Positions 6,169 to 13,687 of a stretch of 14,936 bases of DNA are shown here, piece by piece. The translations under genes were made by a program, and so were the position numbers. The notes under the pieces are model-generated. The model searched no databases. It was not told the DNA's origin and saw only the letters and a program-made list of their open reading frames with translations. Origin of the DNA: S144-45 sp015494035 (lineage in GTDB: Bacteria; Pseudomonadota; Gammaproteobacteria; Xanthomonadales; Marinicellaceae); assembly GCA_027057345.1 (NCBI GenBank), contig JALUIX010000022.1, positions 1 through 14,936 of the forward strand, given 5' to 3'. The first letter of the stretch is position 1. Each line of letters begins with the position of its first letter.

Positions 6169-7540
6169 CTTTGGGCGTGTATTTGCGCAAGGCGGTGAAT
6201 TTATGCGCGGAATCCTGACGGAACACATCGGTATTTTCCAGGTTCACATCACCGTCCAGCCAGTAACGGCGCAGGCTGCCGTCGCGTTCGGAACGCAGCA
6301 ATACTTTGAGGCCATTACCCACAATGATGGTGTCATCCTTGTGAATGTTTTTGGGCAACAGGGTTTTCTTGATTTTGCGGCCCTTGTTATAGCGTTTCTC
6401 CAGGCGTTTGCGTTCCTCTTCCAGGCTGACGCTGGCCGGGCTTCCGGCGGCATCAGCGGCCTCCTTTGTGTGGTTCATTGTGCGGCTGTCTTTCACCAGC
6501 CGAATCTTGTTCTCGACCCGGTATTTGTCCGCGCCGATTTTCTTCAGGGCACTGGAAGTCAGGTCAACCGGCGATTTCAGCCACCAGCCCGTCCGACGGC
6601 CATGACTGAATCGCACCAACAGAAACTGGCCATCACGCACCATGATCTGATCATCATTACGGATTTTCTCGATGCTCAATTCGCGTTCAACGGCCTTGCC
6701 CTGCAGGTAGGTGTCCTGCAGCCACTGGCGGGGCGAGACCGCCTCGGCCCCCTGGCTGTCACCCGTGGTGGCCGGGGCAACCGCTTGAATGGCTGTGCTG
6801 GCTGTGCTGGTCTTATCAGCCACTGCAGATGGCGGGGTTTCCGCAGTCGGTTTCCCGGCAACAGGCATTGGTTTTTGAGTCGCCTTGACCGGCTGTGTCT
6901 CAGTCATGTTTTTTGCCTGAGTCTCAGGTTGAGCTTCCGCCTGCTTTTCAGGGCGATTTCCAGCCCCGGCCTTAGGCTGTGCGGTCGGTTTGGCTTGCCC
7001 GCTGTCGGCTTTTGCCGACTGAGCTGGTGCTTTGCCAAGGTCAGGCATGTGTGGCTTGACCTCGTCCATCATCACCGCCTGCGTGGCGGAACCAAAGACA
7101 CCATCGCGGCTGGGTTTGCTGCCTTTGGGGCGGCTGACGGTGGGAGCCGTCAAGGCGGCCGGGGCACGCTTTTTGCTCACCGCAGGCCGTTTTTTGGCTT
7201 TCCGTGCGGGCTTTTTGGCCTTGGAAAGATTAATCACCACACTTTCGATAATGGTGTTGGTGAAATCCACCTTGACCGGCTTGCCACCGGCGGCTTCGGT
7301 GACTGTCTGCATCAGTTTATCGTGCCACTCGGCCGGGGCGGTGATGCGCATTTGCCAGTGATTTTTGACCGCCAGTTGCGTGGCTTCGCGCACCTTTTTC
7401 AGCTCCTTGTCGGCAAAATATTCATTGGCATCGTACTGGAACGACGGCATGTCACTTTGGGGGATGGCGCCTGCTGGCAGGGAAACCGTCAGGGCGGTGA
7501 TAAAACCAAACGCCATCAATACACGGGGAAAAAGTTTCAC
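6158..7540 (-). CDS. Periplasmic protein with duplicated domain and low-complexity linker
   Basis: I do not recognise this 460-residue protein. It starts with a signal peptide (1-25, ending Pro-Ala-Gly-Ala). Residues 26-105 form a compact first region. A long Lys/Ala/Pro/Gln-rich linker follows (about 106-268), likely disordered and basic in its first part. Two copies of one domain come next, at about 288-345 and 394-452. Compare IRNDDQIMVRDGQFLLVRF with IHKDDTIIVGNGLKVLLRS, both followed by a Trp-Leu/Trp-Trp-Leu and a (S/D)xVxL stretch. The start is GTG at 7538-7540, overlapping the fumC stop in GTGA, with GGAGG nine bases upstream. That start places the signal peptide properly, and the next ATG, eight codons later, would trim it. 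Secretion is strongly predicted; function is unknown. Confidence 0.8.
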   Translation of the reverse strand: MKLFPRVLMAFGFITALTVSLPAGAIPQSDMPSFQYDANEYFADKELKKVREATQLAVKNHWQMRITAPAEWHDKLMQTVTEAAGGKPVKVDFTNTIIESVVINLSKAKKPARKAKKRPAVSKKRAPAALTAPTVSRPKGSKPSRDGVFGSATQAVMMDEVKPHMPDLGKAPAQSAKADSGQAKPTAQPKAGAGNRPEKQAEAQPETQAKNMTETQPVKATQKPMPVAGKPTAETPPSAVADKTSTASTAIQAVAPATTGDSQGAEAVSPRQWLQDTYLQGKAVERELSIEKIRNDDQIMVRDGQFLLVRFSHGRRTGWWLKSPVDLTSSALKKIGADKYRVENKIRLVKDSRTMNHTKEAADAAGSPASVSLEEERKRLEKRYNKGRKIKKTLLPKNIHKDDTIIVGNGLKVLLRSERDGSLRRYWLDGDVNLENTDVFRQDSAHKFTALRKYTPKDAQ

Positions 7541-8937
7541 TGGTTGATGCCTCCACGGGTCAGTTTCAACGGGGCCAACAGCGTCTTTAGCTGCTCTTCA
7601 CTCAAATCGGTGTGCTCTTTGGCCACTTCCAGGATGGGCCGTCCCTGCTGATAAGCCAGCTTGGCGATTTTGGCGCCCAGCTCGTAACCAATGACTGGGT
7701 TCAAGGCCGTGACCAGGATGGGGTTTTTGTCCACGCTTTGGGCCACGCGCTGTTCATTGACGGTAAAGCCGGCAATGGCGGAATCGGCCAGCAGGCGCGC
7801 AGTATTGGCCAGGATTTCCAGGCTTTGCAACAGGTTCAGGGCAATCACCGGCAACATCACGTTCAACTGGAAATTGCCGGACTGACCGGCCAGGGTAATG
7901 GTGGTGTCATTGCCCATCACTTGCGCACAGACCATGGCCGTGGCTTCGGGAATCACCGGGTTGACCTTGCCCGGCATAATGCTGGAACCCGGCTGCAGGG
8001 CGGGCAAGGCAATTTCGCCCAGGCCCGCCAGGGGGCCGGAATTCATCCAGCGCAGGTCATTGGCTATTTTCATCAGGCTGACCGCCAGGGTTTTCAGCTG
8101 GCCGGAAAGTTCCACCGCGTTGTCCTGGGCCGATATGCCTTCGAACTTGTTTTCCATGGGTGCAAAGGCCACACCGGTGATTTCGCTCAGCGCCTCGGAA
8201 AAACGGGCCGCGAATTGCGGGTGGGCGTTGATTCCGGTGCCCACCGCCGTGCCTCCTTGTGGCAAGCGCGCGGCGCGCTTGATGGCGTCCTGGATGCGTT
8301 CAATGTCCCGGTGAATCAACTCGGCCCAGGCGTCCAGTTCCTGACCAAAAGTAACGGGCATGGCATCCATCAGGTGCGTGCGGCCGGTCTTGACCACATC
8401 GCGCAGGCTGTCGGCCTTATGGCGAATGGTCGTTTCCAGGTGTTGCAGCGCGGGCAACAGTTTCTCCGTCGCCAGCAGCACCGAAGCAATGGCAATGGCC
8501 GTGGGCACCACGTCATTGCTGCTCTGACCCATGTTCACGTGATCGTTGGGATGAATCGGCAGCGTGTCGGTGGAGGCCACGTGAGAAATCACCTCGTTGG
8601 CATTCATGTTGGACGAGGTGCCAGAGCCGGTCTGAAAAACATCAATGGGAAAATGCGCGTCCAGCTCGCCGCTTTGCACGCGTTGGGCGGCAGCCTGAAT
8701 GGCGGCACTGCGCTCACTGTCCAGAAGGCCCAGGGATTCGTTGCTGCGCGCAGCGGCCTGCTTGATCAGCCCCAGGGCGCGAATAAACTCGCGCGGCATG
8801 GGAATGCCGGAAATGGGAAAGTTGTTTACCGCGCGTTGGGTCTGGGCACCGTACAGCGCCTCTGCCGGCACTTCCAGCTCACCCATGCTGTCACGTTCGA
8901 TGCGGTAGGCCGTTTTGTTTTGTGTGCGGTCAGTCAT
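7537..8937 (-). CDS. fumC: Fumarate hydratase, class II
   Basis: This 466-residue enzyme interconverts fumarate and L-malate in the TCA cycle and belongs to the oxygen-stable, iron-free class II. It shows TGSGTSSNMNANEV (103-116), the GRTHLMDAMP motif with His188, and the superfamily signature GSSIMPGKVNP (317-327) with the catalytic Ser loop. The length matches the family. Relatives in the superfamily (aspartase, argininosuccinate lyase) are less likely given the class II fumarase pattern throughout. AGAGGTGA precedes the ATG at good spacing and a TATAAT box lies 33 bases upstream. It is first in the unit fumC - periplasmic protein - gph - kinase - regulator. The opposite strand is open for long stretches, an artefact of GC-rich codon use. 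Confidence 0.97.
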   Translation of the reverse strand: MTDRTQNKTAYRIERDSMGELEVPAEALYGAQTQRAVNNFPISGIPMPREFIRALGLIKQAAARSNESLGLLDSERSAAIQAAAQRVQSGELDAHFPIDVFQTGSGTSSNMNANEVISHVASTDTLPIHPNDHVNMGQSSNDVVPTAIAIASVLLATEKLLPALQHLETTIRHKADSLRDVVKTGRTHLMDAMPVTFGQELDAWAELIHRDIERIQDAIKRAARLPQGGTAVGTGINAHPQFAARFSEALSEITGVAFAPMENKFEGISAQDNAVELSGQLKTLAVSLMKIANDLRWMNSGPLAGLGEIALPALQPGSSIMPGKVNPVIPEATAMVCAQVMGNDTTITLAGQSGNFQLNVMLPVIALNLLQSLEILANTARLLADSAIAGFTVNEQRVAQSVDKNPILVTALNPVIGYELGAKIAKLAYQQGRPILEVAKEHTDLSEEQLKTLLAPLKLTRGGINQ

Positions 8938-8969
8938 GCCGTCACCTCTGTTATTTTTTGAAAGGCCGT

Positions 8970-8975
8970 ATTATA
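8970..8975 (-). promoter_or_regulatory. -10 box of the fumC promoter
   Basis: A perfect TATAAT on the minus strand lies in the 134-base folC/fumC gap, giving a start site near 8962 and a leader of about 25 bases. No good -35 is seen at 16-18 bases, so activation by a regulator is possible. I see no convincing hairpin terminator for folC in this gap. Confidence 0.55.
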
Positions 8976-9071
8976 GGCGAGTGTGGCCGCGCGCACCATG
9001 CAGGCCGTGGCATTTTGGACAAAAGACAAGGCCAGGCAGTGGCGGCAACCAACCAGCTCTGGAGGGTGTTC

Positions 9072-10358
9072 TCAGGCGGGTGTTTGCCTGGCGGCCAGAA
9101 TGGGGTCGAGCACAAAAAAAGAACCGAAAACCAGCAGGCGATCGTTTTTATCCAGCGTAGCCAGTGTTTTCTCATAGGCACGCAATGGGTCTTTTTCGGC
9201 AAAAAGCACCGGAGCACCAAGGGTTTTCTCAATCAGCTGCTGGCACTCGGGAGCCGACAGTGCACGTTCAGACTGCGGTGCCGTAGCCACCCATTGGTCA
9301 ACCAGAAAGCGAAACTGGGGTAACCAGGTTTCCGCGTGCTTGTCAGCCAGGGCGCCAAACAGCGCCACCGTGCGCCCGCCAGACGGATTGTGCTGCAGCC
9401 AGCTCGCCAGGGCGGCGGCTGACTGGGCATTGTGGGCCACGTCAACCAGCACTTCAGGGGTTGACTGCAGGCGTTGCAACCGACCCGCCAGTGAGACAGT
9501 GCGCAAACCGGCGGCATAGTCCGAGGGTGAAATGTCCAGCCGCCCGGCCAGGCTTTCCAGGGCCGCGATGGCGGTGGCGGCATTCTGCAACTGCCAGTGG
9601 CCACGCAGAGCGGGCAGTGGCAGATCGGGCAAATCACGCGTCCAGCCCAACCAGTCAAACTCAGAGGACGTACCAACCTCACGCTGACGTACAGTAAAAT
9701 CCCTGTCGCGGCAAAACAGCCGTGTGCGCTGCTGGCAGGCGGCCCGCCGCACACTCAGGGGGCAATCCAGATCACCGCAAATGGCGGGTTTGTCGGGGCG
9801 AAAGATGCCCGCTTTTTCCCGCCCCACCGCTTCACGGGTGTTCCCGAGCCAGTGTTCGTGGTCGATGTCCACCGTGGTAATCACGGCGCAATCCGTGTCC
9901 ACCACGTTGACCGAATCCAGTCTGCCGCCAAGGCCCACTTCCAGGATGGCCACGTCCACGGCAGCCTGTTTGAACAGCCACAGGGCCGCCAGGGTGGAAA
10001 ATTCAAAATAGGACAAGCTGATGTCACCACGGGCCTTTTCGATGGCGTCAAACGCCTCCAGAATGGCTTCATCGGCCACCGGCCGGCCAGCCACGCTGAA
10101 GCGTTCGTTGTAACGAATCAGGTGCGGTGAGGTGAAGCAGCCGCTGTGGTAACCGGCCTGACGACAGATGGCATCGAGCATGGCCACGGTGGAACCCTTG
10201 CCGTTGGTGCCGGCCACGGTGATCACCACAGGTGCTACCGGCGCCAACTGCAAACGCTGATAAACCCGCCCTACCCGCTCCAGGCCCAGGTCAATCTTTC
10301 CGCCATGCGCTTTCTCCAGCCGTTGCAGCCACTGGTTCAGCGTTACGGCTTTTGCCAT
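9072..10358 (-). CDS. folC: Dihydrofolate/folylpolyglutamate synthase
   Basis: This 428-residue ATP-dependent ligase joins L-glutamate to dihydropteroate and extends the polyglutamate tail of folates. It has the Mur-ligase-type P-loop VAGTNGKGSTVAML (GTNGKGS at 50-56), FTSPHLIRYNERF, and DIDHEHWLGNTREAVGREKAGIFRP, which includes the lysine expected to be modified. The C-terminal ligase domain shows VLVDVAHNAQSAAAL. Length and order are normal for the bifunctional enzyme. Its place directly after accD is the usual gammaproteobacterial arrangement. The ATG begins only nine bases after a 160-bp inverted-repeat element. The remaining leader (TAGTGCATC) has no Shine-Dalgarno-like sequence, so translation initiation may be weak or use the element's hairpin. 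Confidence 0.96.
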   Translation of the reverse strand: MAKAVTLNQWLQRLEKAHGGKIDLGLERVGRVYQRLQLAPVAPVVITVAGTNGKGSTVAMLDAICRQAGYHSGCFTSPHLIRYNERFSVAGRPVADEAILEAFDAIEKARGDISLSYFEFSTLAALWLFKQAAVDVAILEVGLGGRLDSVNVVDTDCAVITTVDIDHEHWLGNTREAVGREKAGIFRPDKPAICGDLDCPLSVRRAACQQRTRLFCRDRDFTVRQREVGTSSEFDWLGWTRDLPDLPLPALRGHWQLQNAATAIAALESLAGRLDISPSDYAAGLRTVSLAGRLQRLQSTPEVLVDVAHNAQSAAALASWLQHNPSGGRTVALFGALADKHAETWLPQFRFLVDQWVATAPQSERALSAPECQQLIEKTLGAPVLFAEKDPLRAYEKTLATLDKNDRLLVFGSFFVLDPILAARQTPA

Positions 10359-10367
10359 GATGCACTA

Positions 10368-10527
10368 AGGAAGCTCTGATCGAATCATGAACTCGCTTCT
10401 CATGCCTGAAATGCCCGATAACTGCGTTGAAGTCCTGGTCAATAGCTCGCTATTGGCCGCGAACTTCGCCTTGTTCTCGAACATTTCAGACATAACCTGC
10501 TTCCTCCAGATTCAATCAGAGCTTCCT
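10368..10527. mobile_element. MITE-like palindromic element, copy 1 (accD/folC)
   Basis: This 160-bp element has terminal inverted repeats AGGAAGCTCTGATCGAATC and its counterpart at the other end (one mismatch in 19), flanked by TA on both sides (10366-10367 and 10528-10529). It is symmetric about 10447/10448. The central CAATAGC-TC-GCTATTG and the mid arms CTGAAATG (10406-10413) and CATTTCAG (10482-10489) are placed exactly mirror-wise. It differs from copy 2 at about 15 positions, counted by eye. The TA flanks recall IS630/Tc1-mariner-type target duplication. It contains no transposase, so any movement would need one elsewhere in the genome. The adjoining accD stop codon is built at its border. 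The open frame from 10387 is not considered a gene. Confidence 0.88.
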
Positions 10528-11429
10528 TAATCCGCTTCAGGGCTAATGACCGCATCGGGTTGCCGGGGTGGGTTTTTCGCATCCCCCATGAGGCGCAGCA
10601 GCGTGGCCAGCCGGTCGCGCAGTTCGCGGCGATCGACGATCATGTCGATGGCGCCGTGTTCCAGCAGAAACTCGCTGCGCTGAAAGCCTTCGGGCAATTT
10701 CTCACGCACGGTTTGTTCGATCACCCGTGGCCCGGCAAAGCAAATCAGTGCGTCGGGTTCGGCCACATTCACGTCCCCCAGCAAGGCCAGGGAGGCCGAC
10801 ACACCCCCGGTGGTGGGGTTGGTGAGCACCGAAATGTAGGGAATGCCGGCTTTTTTAAGCTTTTTCAACGCCGCGGCGGTCTTGGCCATTTGCATCAGCG
10901 AAAACAGGGATTCCTGCATGCGCGCCCCGCCGGAGCTGGCAAAATTGATCAGCGGCGAGCCGGTTTCCAGCGCCTTGTGCGCGGCGCGCACGAATTTTTC
11001 GCCCACCACCGAACCCATGGAACCGCCCATGAAATCGAAATGGAAGGCGCAGGCGACCACGTCGCGGCCTTTCAACTGGCCCTGCATGGTGACCAGGGCT
11101 TCCTTTTCGCCAGTTTTTTTCTGTGCCTGATGCACCCGGTCGCGGTATTTTTTGGAATCCTTGAACTTTAACGGGTCTTCCGGCTCCAGGCCAGCGTCCA
11201 ACTCCACCGCCGTGCCTTCGTCGAGAAAACTCAGCAGCCGCGCCCGCCCGGTGAGGCGGTCATGATGGCCACATTTGGGACACACGCGCAGGGATTTTTC
11301 CAGCTCAGGCTGATACAGGATGGCCTCGCAACGCGCGCATTTGCTCCACAAGCCCTCGGGCACGTTGCGCTTTTTGTTGCCACCTTCGGTGCGTATGCGG
11401 GAAGACATGATTTTTTGAAACCAGCTCAT
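10527..11429 (-). CDS. accD: Acetyl-CoA carboxylase carboxyltransferase subunit beta
   Basis: This 300-residue subunit, with AccA, transfers the carboxyl group from biotin to acetyl-CoA to make malonyl-CoA for fatty acid synthesis. The N-terminal zinc ribbon has Cys31-X2-Cys34 and Cys50-X2-Cys53. The carboxyltransferase core includes SSGGARMQESLFSLMQMAKT and TNPTTGGVSASLALLGDV, with FAGPRVIEQTVREKLPEGFQ later. Its length matches the family. GAGG precedes the ATG by eight bases. The stop codon TAA (10527-10529) is made of the TA target dinucleotide plus the first base of element copy 1, so the last codons are at the insertion edge. It lies between trpA and folC but is separated from each by an inverted-repeat element. 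Confidence 0.97.
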   Translation of the reverse strand: MSWFQKIMSSRIRTEGGNKKRNVPEGLWSKCARCEAILYQPELEKSLRVCPKCGHHDRLTGRARLLSFLDEGTAVELDAGLEPEDPLKFKDSKKYRDRVHQAQKKTGEKEALVTMQGQLKGRDVVACAFHFDFMGGSMGSVVGEKFVRAAHKALETGSPLINFASSGGARMQESLFSLMQMAKTAAALKKLKKAGIPYISVLTNPTTGGVSASLALLGDVNVAEPDALICFAGPRVIEQTVREKLPEGFQRSEFLLEHGAIDMIVDRRELRDRLATLLRLMGDAKNPPRQPDAVISPEAD

Positions 11430-11518
11430 GGGTTATACCTCACAATTCGGGGAGCGTGTTGTGACCGGATGATCCCGGTACGTTGTGCGTGCCGCTCACT
11501 GGCCTGAGGGGTCATCCA

Positions 11519-11678
11519 GGGAAGCTCTGATCGAATCGTGAACTCGCTTCTCACACCTGAAATGTCCGGTAACTGCGTTGAAGTCCTTGCCAATAGCTCG
11601 CTATTGGCTGCGAACTTCGCCTTGTTCTCGAACATTTCTGGCATAATCTGCTTCGTCCAGATTCAATCAGACCTTCCC
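11519..11678. mobile_element. MITE-like palindromic element, copy 2 (trpA/accD)
   Basis: This 160-bp copy is in the same orientation as copy 1. Its ends read GGGAAGCTCTGATCGAATC and, inverted, GGGAAGGTCTGATTGAATC. It is flanked by CA on both sides (11517-11518 read as CA, and 11679-11680). The central CCAATAGC-TC-GCTATTGG lies exactly at the midpoint 11598/11599. The trpA stop codon lies inside its end. Ninety further bases before the accD ATG include an imperfect inverted repeat GGATGACCCC / GGGATCATCC in minus-strand reading. The open frames on both strands of the element run out into neighbouring sequence and are not believed to be genes. Confidence 0.88.
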
Positions 11679-12470
11679 CAGCGCCACTCTAACAGGTGCC
11701 AGAAAGCTGTCAATGGCTTCCAGCAGGCTGTCCCTGTCTCGGCACTGACCCATGACTCGCACCAAGGCACTACCAATCACCACGGCATCGGCATGCCGGG
11801 CCACGGCCTGGGCGCTTTTGGCATCCGAAACGCCAAAACCCACCGCCACGGGCAAGTCAGTGCCAGCGCGGATGGCAGCGATTTTTTCGGCCAGTTCATG
11901 GGTGTCCAGGCTGGCCGCACCGGTCACGCCCTTGAGCGAAACGTAATAGATAAAGCCTGAAGCGGCCTGCAGTATTCGTGGCAGACGCTGGGCACTGGTG
12001 GTGGGGGCCACCAGAAAAATCTGGTCAAGCCCGTGCTGCCGCAACAAATCCAGCAACCCGGCAGATTCCTCCACCGGCGAATCCACCAGTAAGACGCCAT
12101 CCACACCAGCGGTGGCGGCGTCATTGACGAAGTCGTCGTAGCCGTAGCGTTCCAGCGGATTCAGATAGCCCATCAGCACAATGGGCGTTTCTTTGTCCTG
12201 TTGGCGAAACTTGCTCACCATGCTCAGCACGTCAGCCAGACACACACCCTGGGCGATGGCCTGTTCCGAGGCCTGCTGGATTACCGGCCCGTCGGCCATG
12301 GGATCGGAAAACGGCACACCCAGCTCGATGACGTCAGCACCACTGGCAACCAGCCGATGCATGGCGTCCACCGTCCATTCCTGCTTGGGAAAACCGGCGG
12401 TGATAAACGGAATCAGGGCCTTGCGACCGGCCTGACGCACAGCCTGCAGGCGTTTTTGCAAACGGCTCAT
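11667..12470 (-). CDS. trpA: Tryptophan synthase alpha subunit
   Basis: This 267-residue TIM barrel cleaves indole-3-glycerol phosphate to indole and glyceraldehyde 3-phosphate and channels indole to TrpB. The catalytic Glu49 (VIELGVPFSDP) and Asp60 (PMADGP) are at the numbers known for the E. coli enzyme. LVDSPVEES and VGFGVSDAKSA (phosphate-binding loop region) are also present. The start ATG overlaps the trpB stop in ATGA (12467-12470), so the two are coupled. The C-terminus is odd: the last residues Gly-Lys-Val and the TGA stop are encoded by the terminal inverted repeat of element copy 2. The length is still normal for the family, so little of the native protein seems to have been lost. 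Confidence 0.98.
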   Translation of the reverse strand: MSRLQKRLQAVRQAGRKALIPFITAGFPKQEWTVDAMHRLVASGADVIELGVPFSDPMADGPVIQQASEQAIAQGVCLADVLSMVSKFRQQDKETPIVLMGYLNPLERYGYDDFVNDAATAGVDGVLLVDSPVEESAGLLDLLRQHGLDQIFLVAPTTSAQRLPRILQAASGFIYYVSLKGVTGAASLDTHELAEKIAAIRAGTDLPVAVGFGVSDAKSAQAVARHADAVVIGSALVRVMGQCRDRDSLLEAIDSFLAPVRVALGKV

Positions 12471-13687
12471 AGCGCGATGCCCTCCAGAGCGGCAATGGTG
12501 TGGACGTCCTTGTCACCGCGACCGGAAAGATTAACGATTATGTGTTGCTCCGGGCGCATGGCCTGAGCCAGCTTCAGGCCAAAAGCCACGGCGTGGGAGC
12601 TTTCCAGTGCCGGCAATATGCCCTCGGTGCGGGTCAGTGTATGAAAAGTCTGCAAGGCCTCGTCGTCGGTAATGCCCACGTATTTGGCCCGGCCGGTTTT
12701 GTTCAGCCAGGCGTGCTCTGGCCCCACGCCGGGGTAGTCCAGTCCGGCGGAAATGGAATGAGTTTCGGTAATCTGACCACAATCATCGTCCATCACAAAA
12801 GTCCGGTTGCCGTGCAAGACGCCCACGCGACCGGCCTGTATGGAGGCTGCGTGTTCGCCCGTGTGCAAGCCCTTGCCGGCAGCTTCCACGCCGAACAGGC
12901 GCACGCTGCTGTCATTCAGAAAGGCGTGAAACAGGCCCATGGCATTGGAACCACCACCCACGCAGGCCACTAGTGCATCCGGCAGGCCGCCAACCATGGC
13001 AGCAAACTGCATGCGCGCCTCACGCCCGATGACGGCATTGAAATCGCGCACCATTTCCGGGTAAGGCGCCGGCCCGGCCACGGTGCCAATAATGTAAAAG
13101 GTGTCGTCCACGTTGGTGACCCAGTCGCGCATGGCTTCGTTCAGGGCGTCCTTGAGGGTGCGCGAACCGGAGCTGACCGGGCGGACTTCCGCGCCCAGCA
13201 GTTTCATGCGATAGACGTTGATGGCCTGACGCTCGATATCCACCTCGCCCATGTAGACCACACATTCCAGCCCCAGCCGCGCGGCCACGGTGGCCGTGGC
13301 CACGCCGTGCTGGCCGGCGCCGGTTTCGGCAATCACGCGTTTTTTGCCCATGGCCTTGGCCAGCAGAATTTGCCCAACGGTGTTGTTTATCTTGTGGGCG
13401 CCGGTGTGATTGAGGTCTTCGCGTTTGAGCCAGATGTGCGCGCCGCCGTTTTCCTCACTCAGGCGCCTGGCGTAATAGAGCGGCGAGGGCCGGCCCACGT
13501 AATGCGCCAGGTCCTGATCGAACTCGTGCTGAAAGCCGGCGTCTTTTTTTAGCCAGGCATAGGCCTCACGCAGTTCACCCAGGCAGTGCATCAAAGTTTC
13601 TGAGGCGAAAATGCCGCCAAATTCTTCAAAATGGCCGCTATCGTCGGGAAACTGGTAATAGTCAATGGGCTTGTCGGTGATTTTCAT
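12467..13687 (-). CDS. trpB: Tryptophan synthase beta subunit
   Basis: This 406-residue PLP enzyme condenses indole with L-serine to L-tryptophan in the alpha2beta2 complex with TrpA. The PLP lysine is in KREDLNHTGAHKINNT (Lys99 with this start). ETGAGQHGVATA, CVGGGSNAMG (phosphate binding) and the C-terminal GRGDKD are present. I chose the ATG at 13685-13687 because it overlaps the trpF stop in ATGA, has AGG five bases upstream and gives a family-like N-terminus (MKITDKPIDYY). An in-frame ATG at 13732 would add 15 residues and a 49-base overlap with trpF, which is less likely. The trpF-trpB-trpA junctions are intact and free of the repeat elements found at the other junctions. Confidence 0.97.
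   Translation of the reverse strand: MKITDKPIDYYQFPDDSGHFEEFGGIFASETLMHCLGELREAYAWLKKDAGFQHEFDQDLAHYVGRPSPLYYARRLSEENGGAHIWLKREDLNHTGAHKINNTVGQILLAKAMGKKRVIAETGAGQHGVATATVAARLGLECVVYMGEVDIERQAINVYRMKLLGAEVRPVSSGSRTLKDALNEAMRDWVTNVDDTFYIIGTVAGPAPYPEMVRDFNAVIGREARMQFAAMVGGLPDALVACVGGGSNAMGLFHAFLNDSSVRLFGVEAAGKGLHTGEHAASIQAGRVGVLHGNRTFVMDDDCGQITETHSISAGLDYPGVGPEHAWLNKTGRAKYVGITDDEALQTFHTLTRTEGILPALESSHAVAFGLKLAQAMRPEQHIIVNLSGRGDKDVHTIAALEGIAL

Noticed and set aside
5948..7651. 567-codon open frame on the plus strand opposite gph and the periplasmic protein gene
   Set aside because: The minus-strand genes have signal peptide, HAD motifs, start overlaps and a ribosome site. The plus-strand product has none of these.
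7612..8961. Long 449-codon open frame on the plus strand opposite fumC
   Set aside because: It is a shadow of fumC caused by GC-rich codon use: it is His/Gly/Gln-rich without domain features, and fumC is unambiguous.
10387..10530. Open frame of 47 residues (MNSLLMPEMP...) within element copy 1 and similar frames in copy 2, plus MPxMFENKAKF-type frames on the other strand
   Set aside because: The frames arise from the repeat itself. Copy 3 has an extra base at its centre that shifts them, they run into unrelated flanking sequence in copies 2 and 3, and they lack ribosome binding sites.
11430..11450. AATTGTGAG before accD resembling half of a lac operator
   Set aside because: Only a chance partial match. 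It overlaps the GAGG ribosome binding site of accD, and no second half-site is seen.
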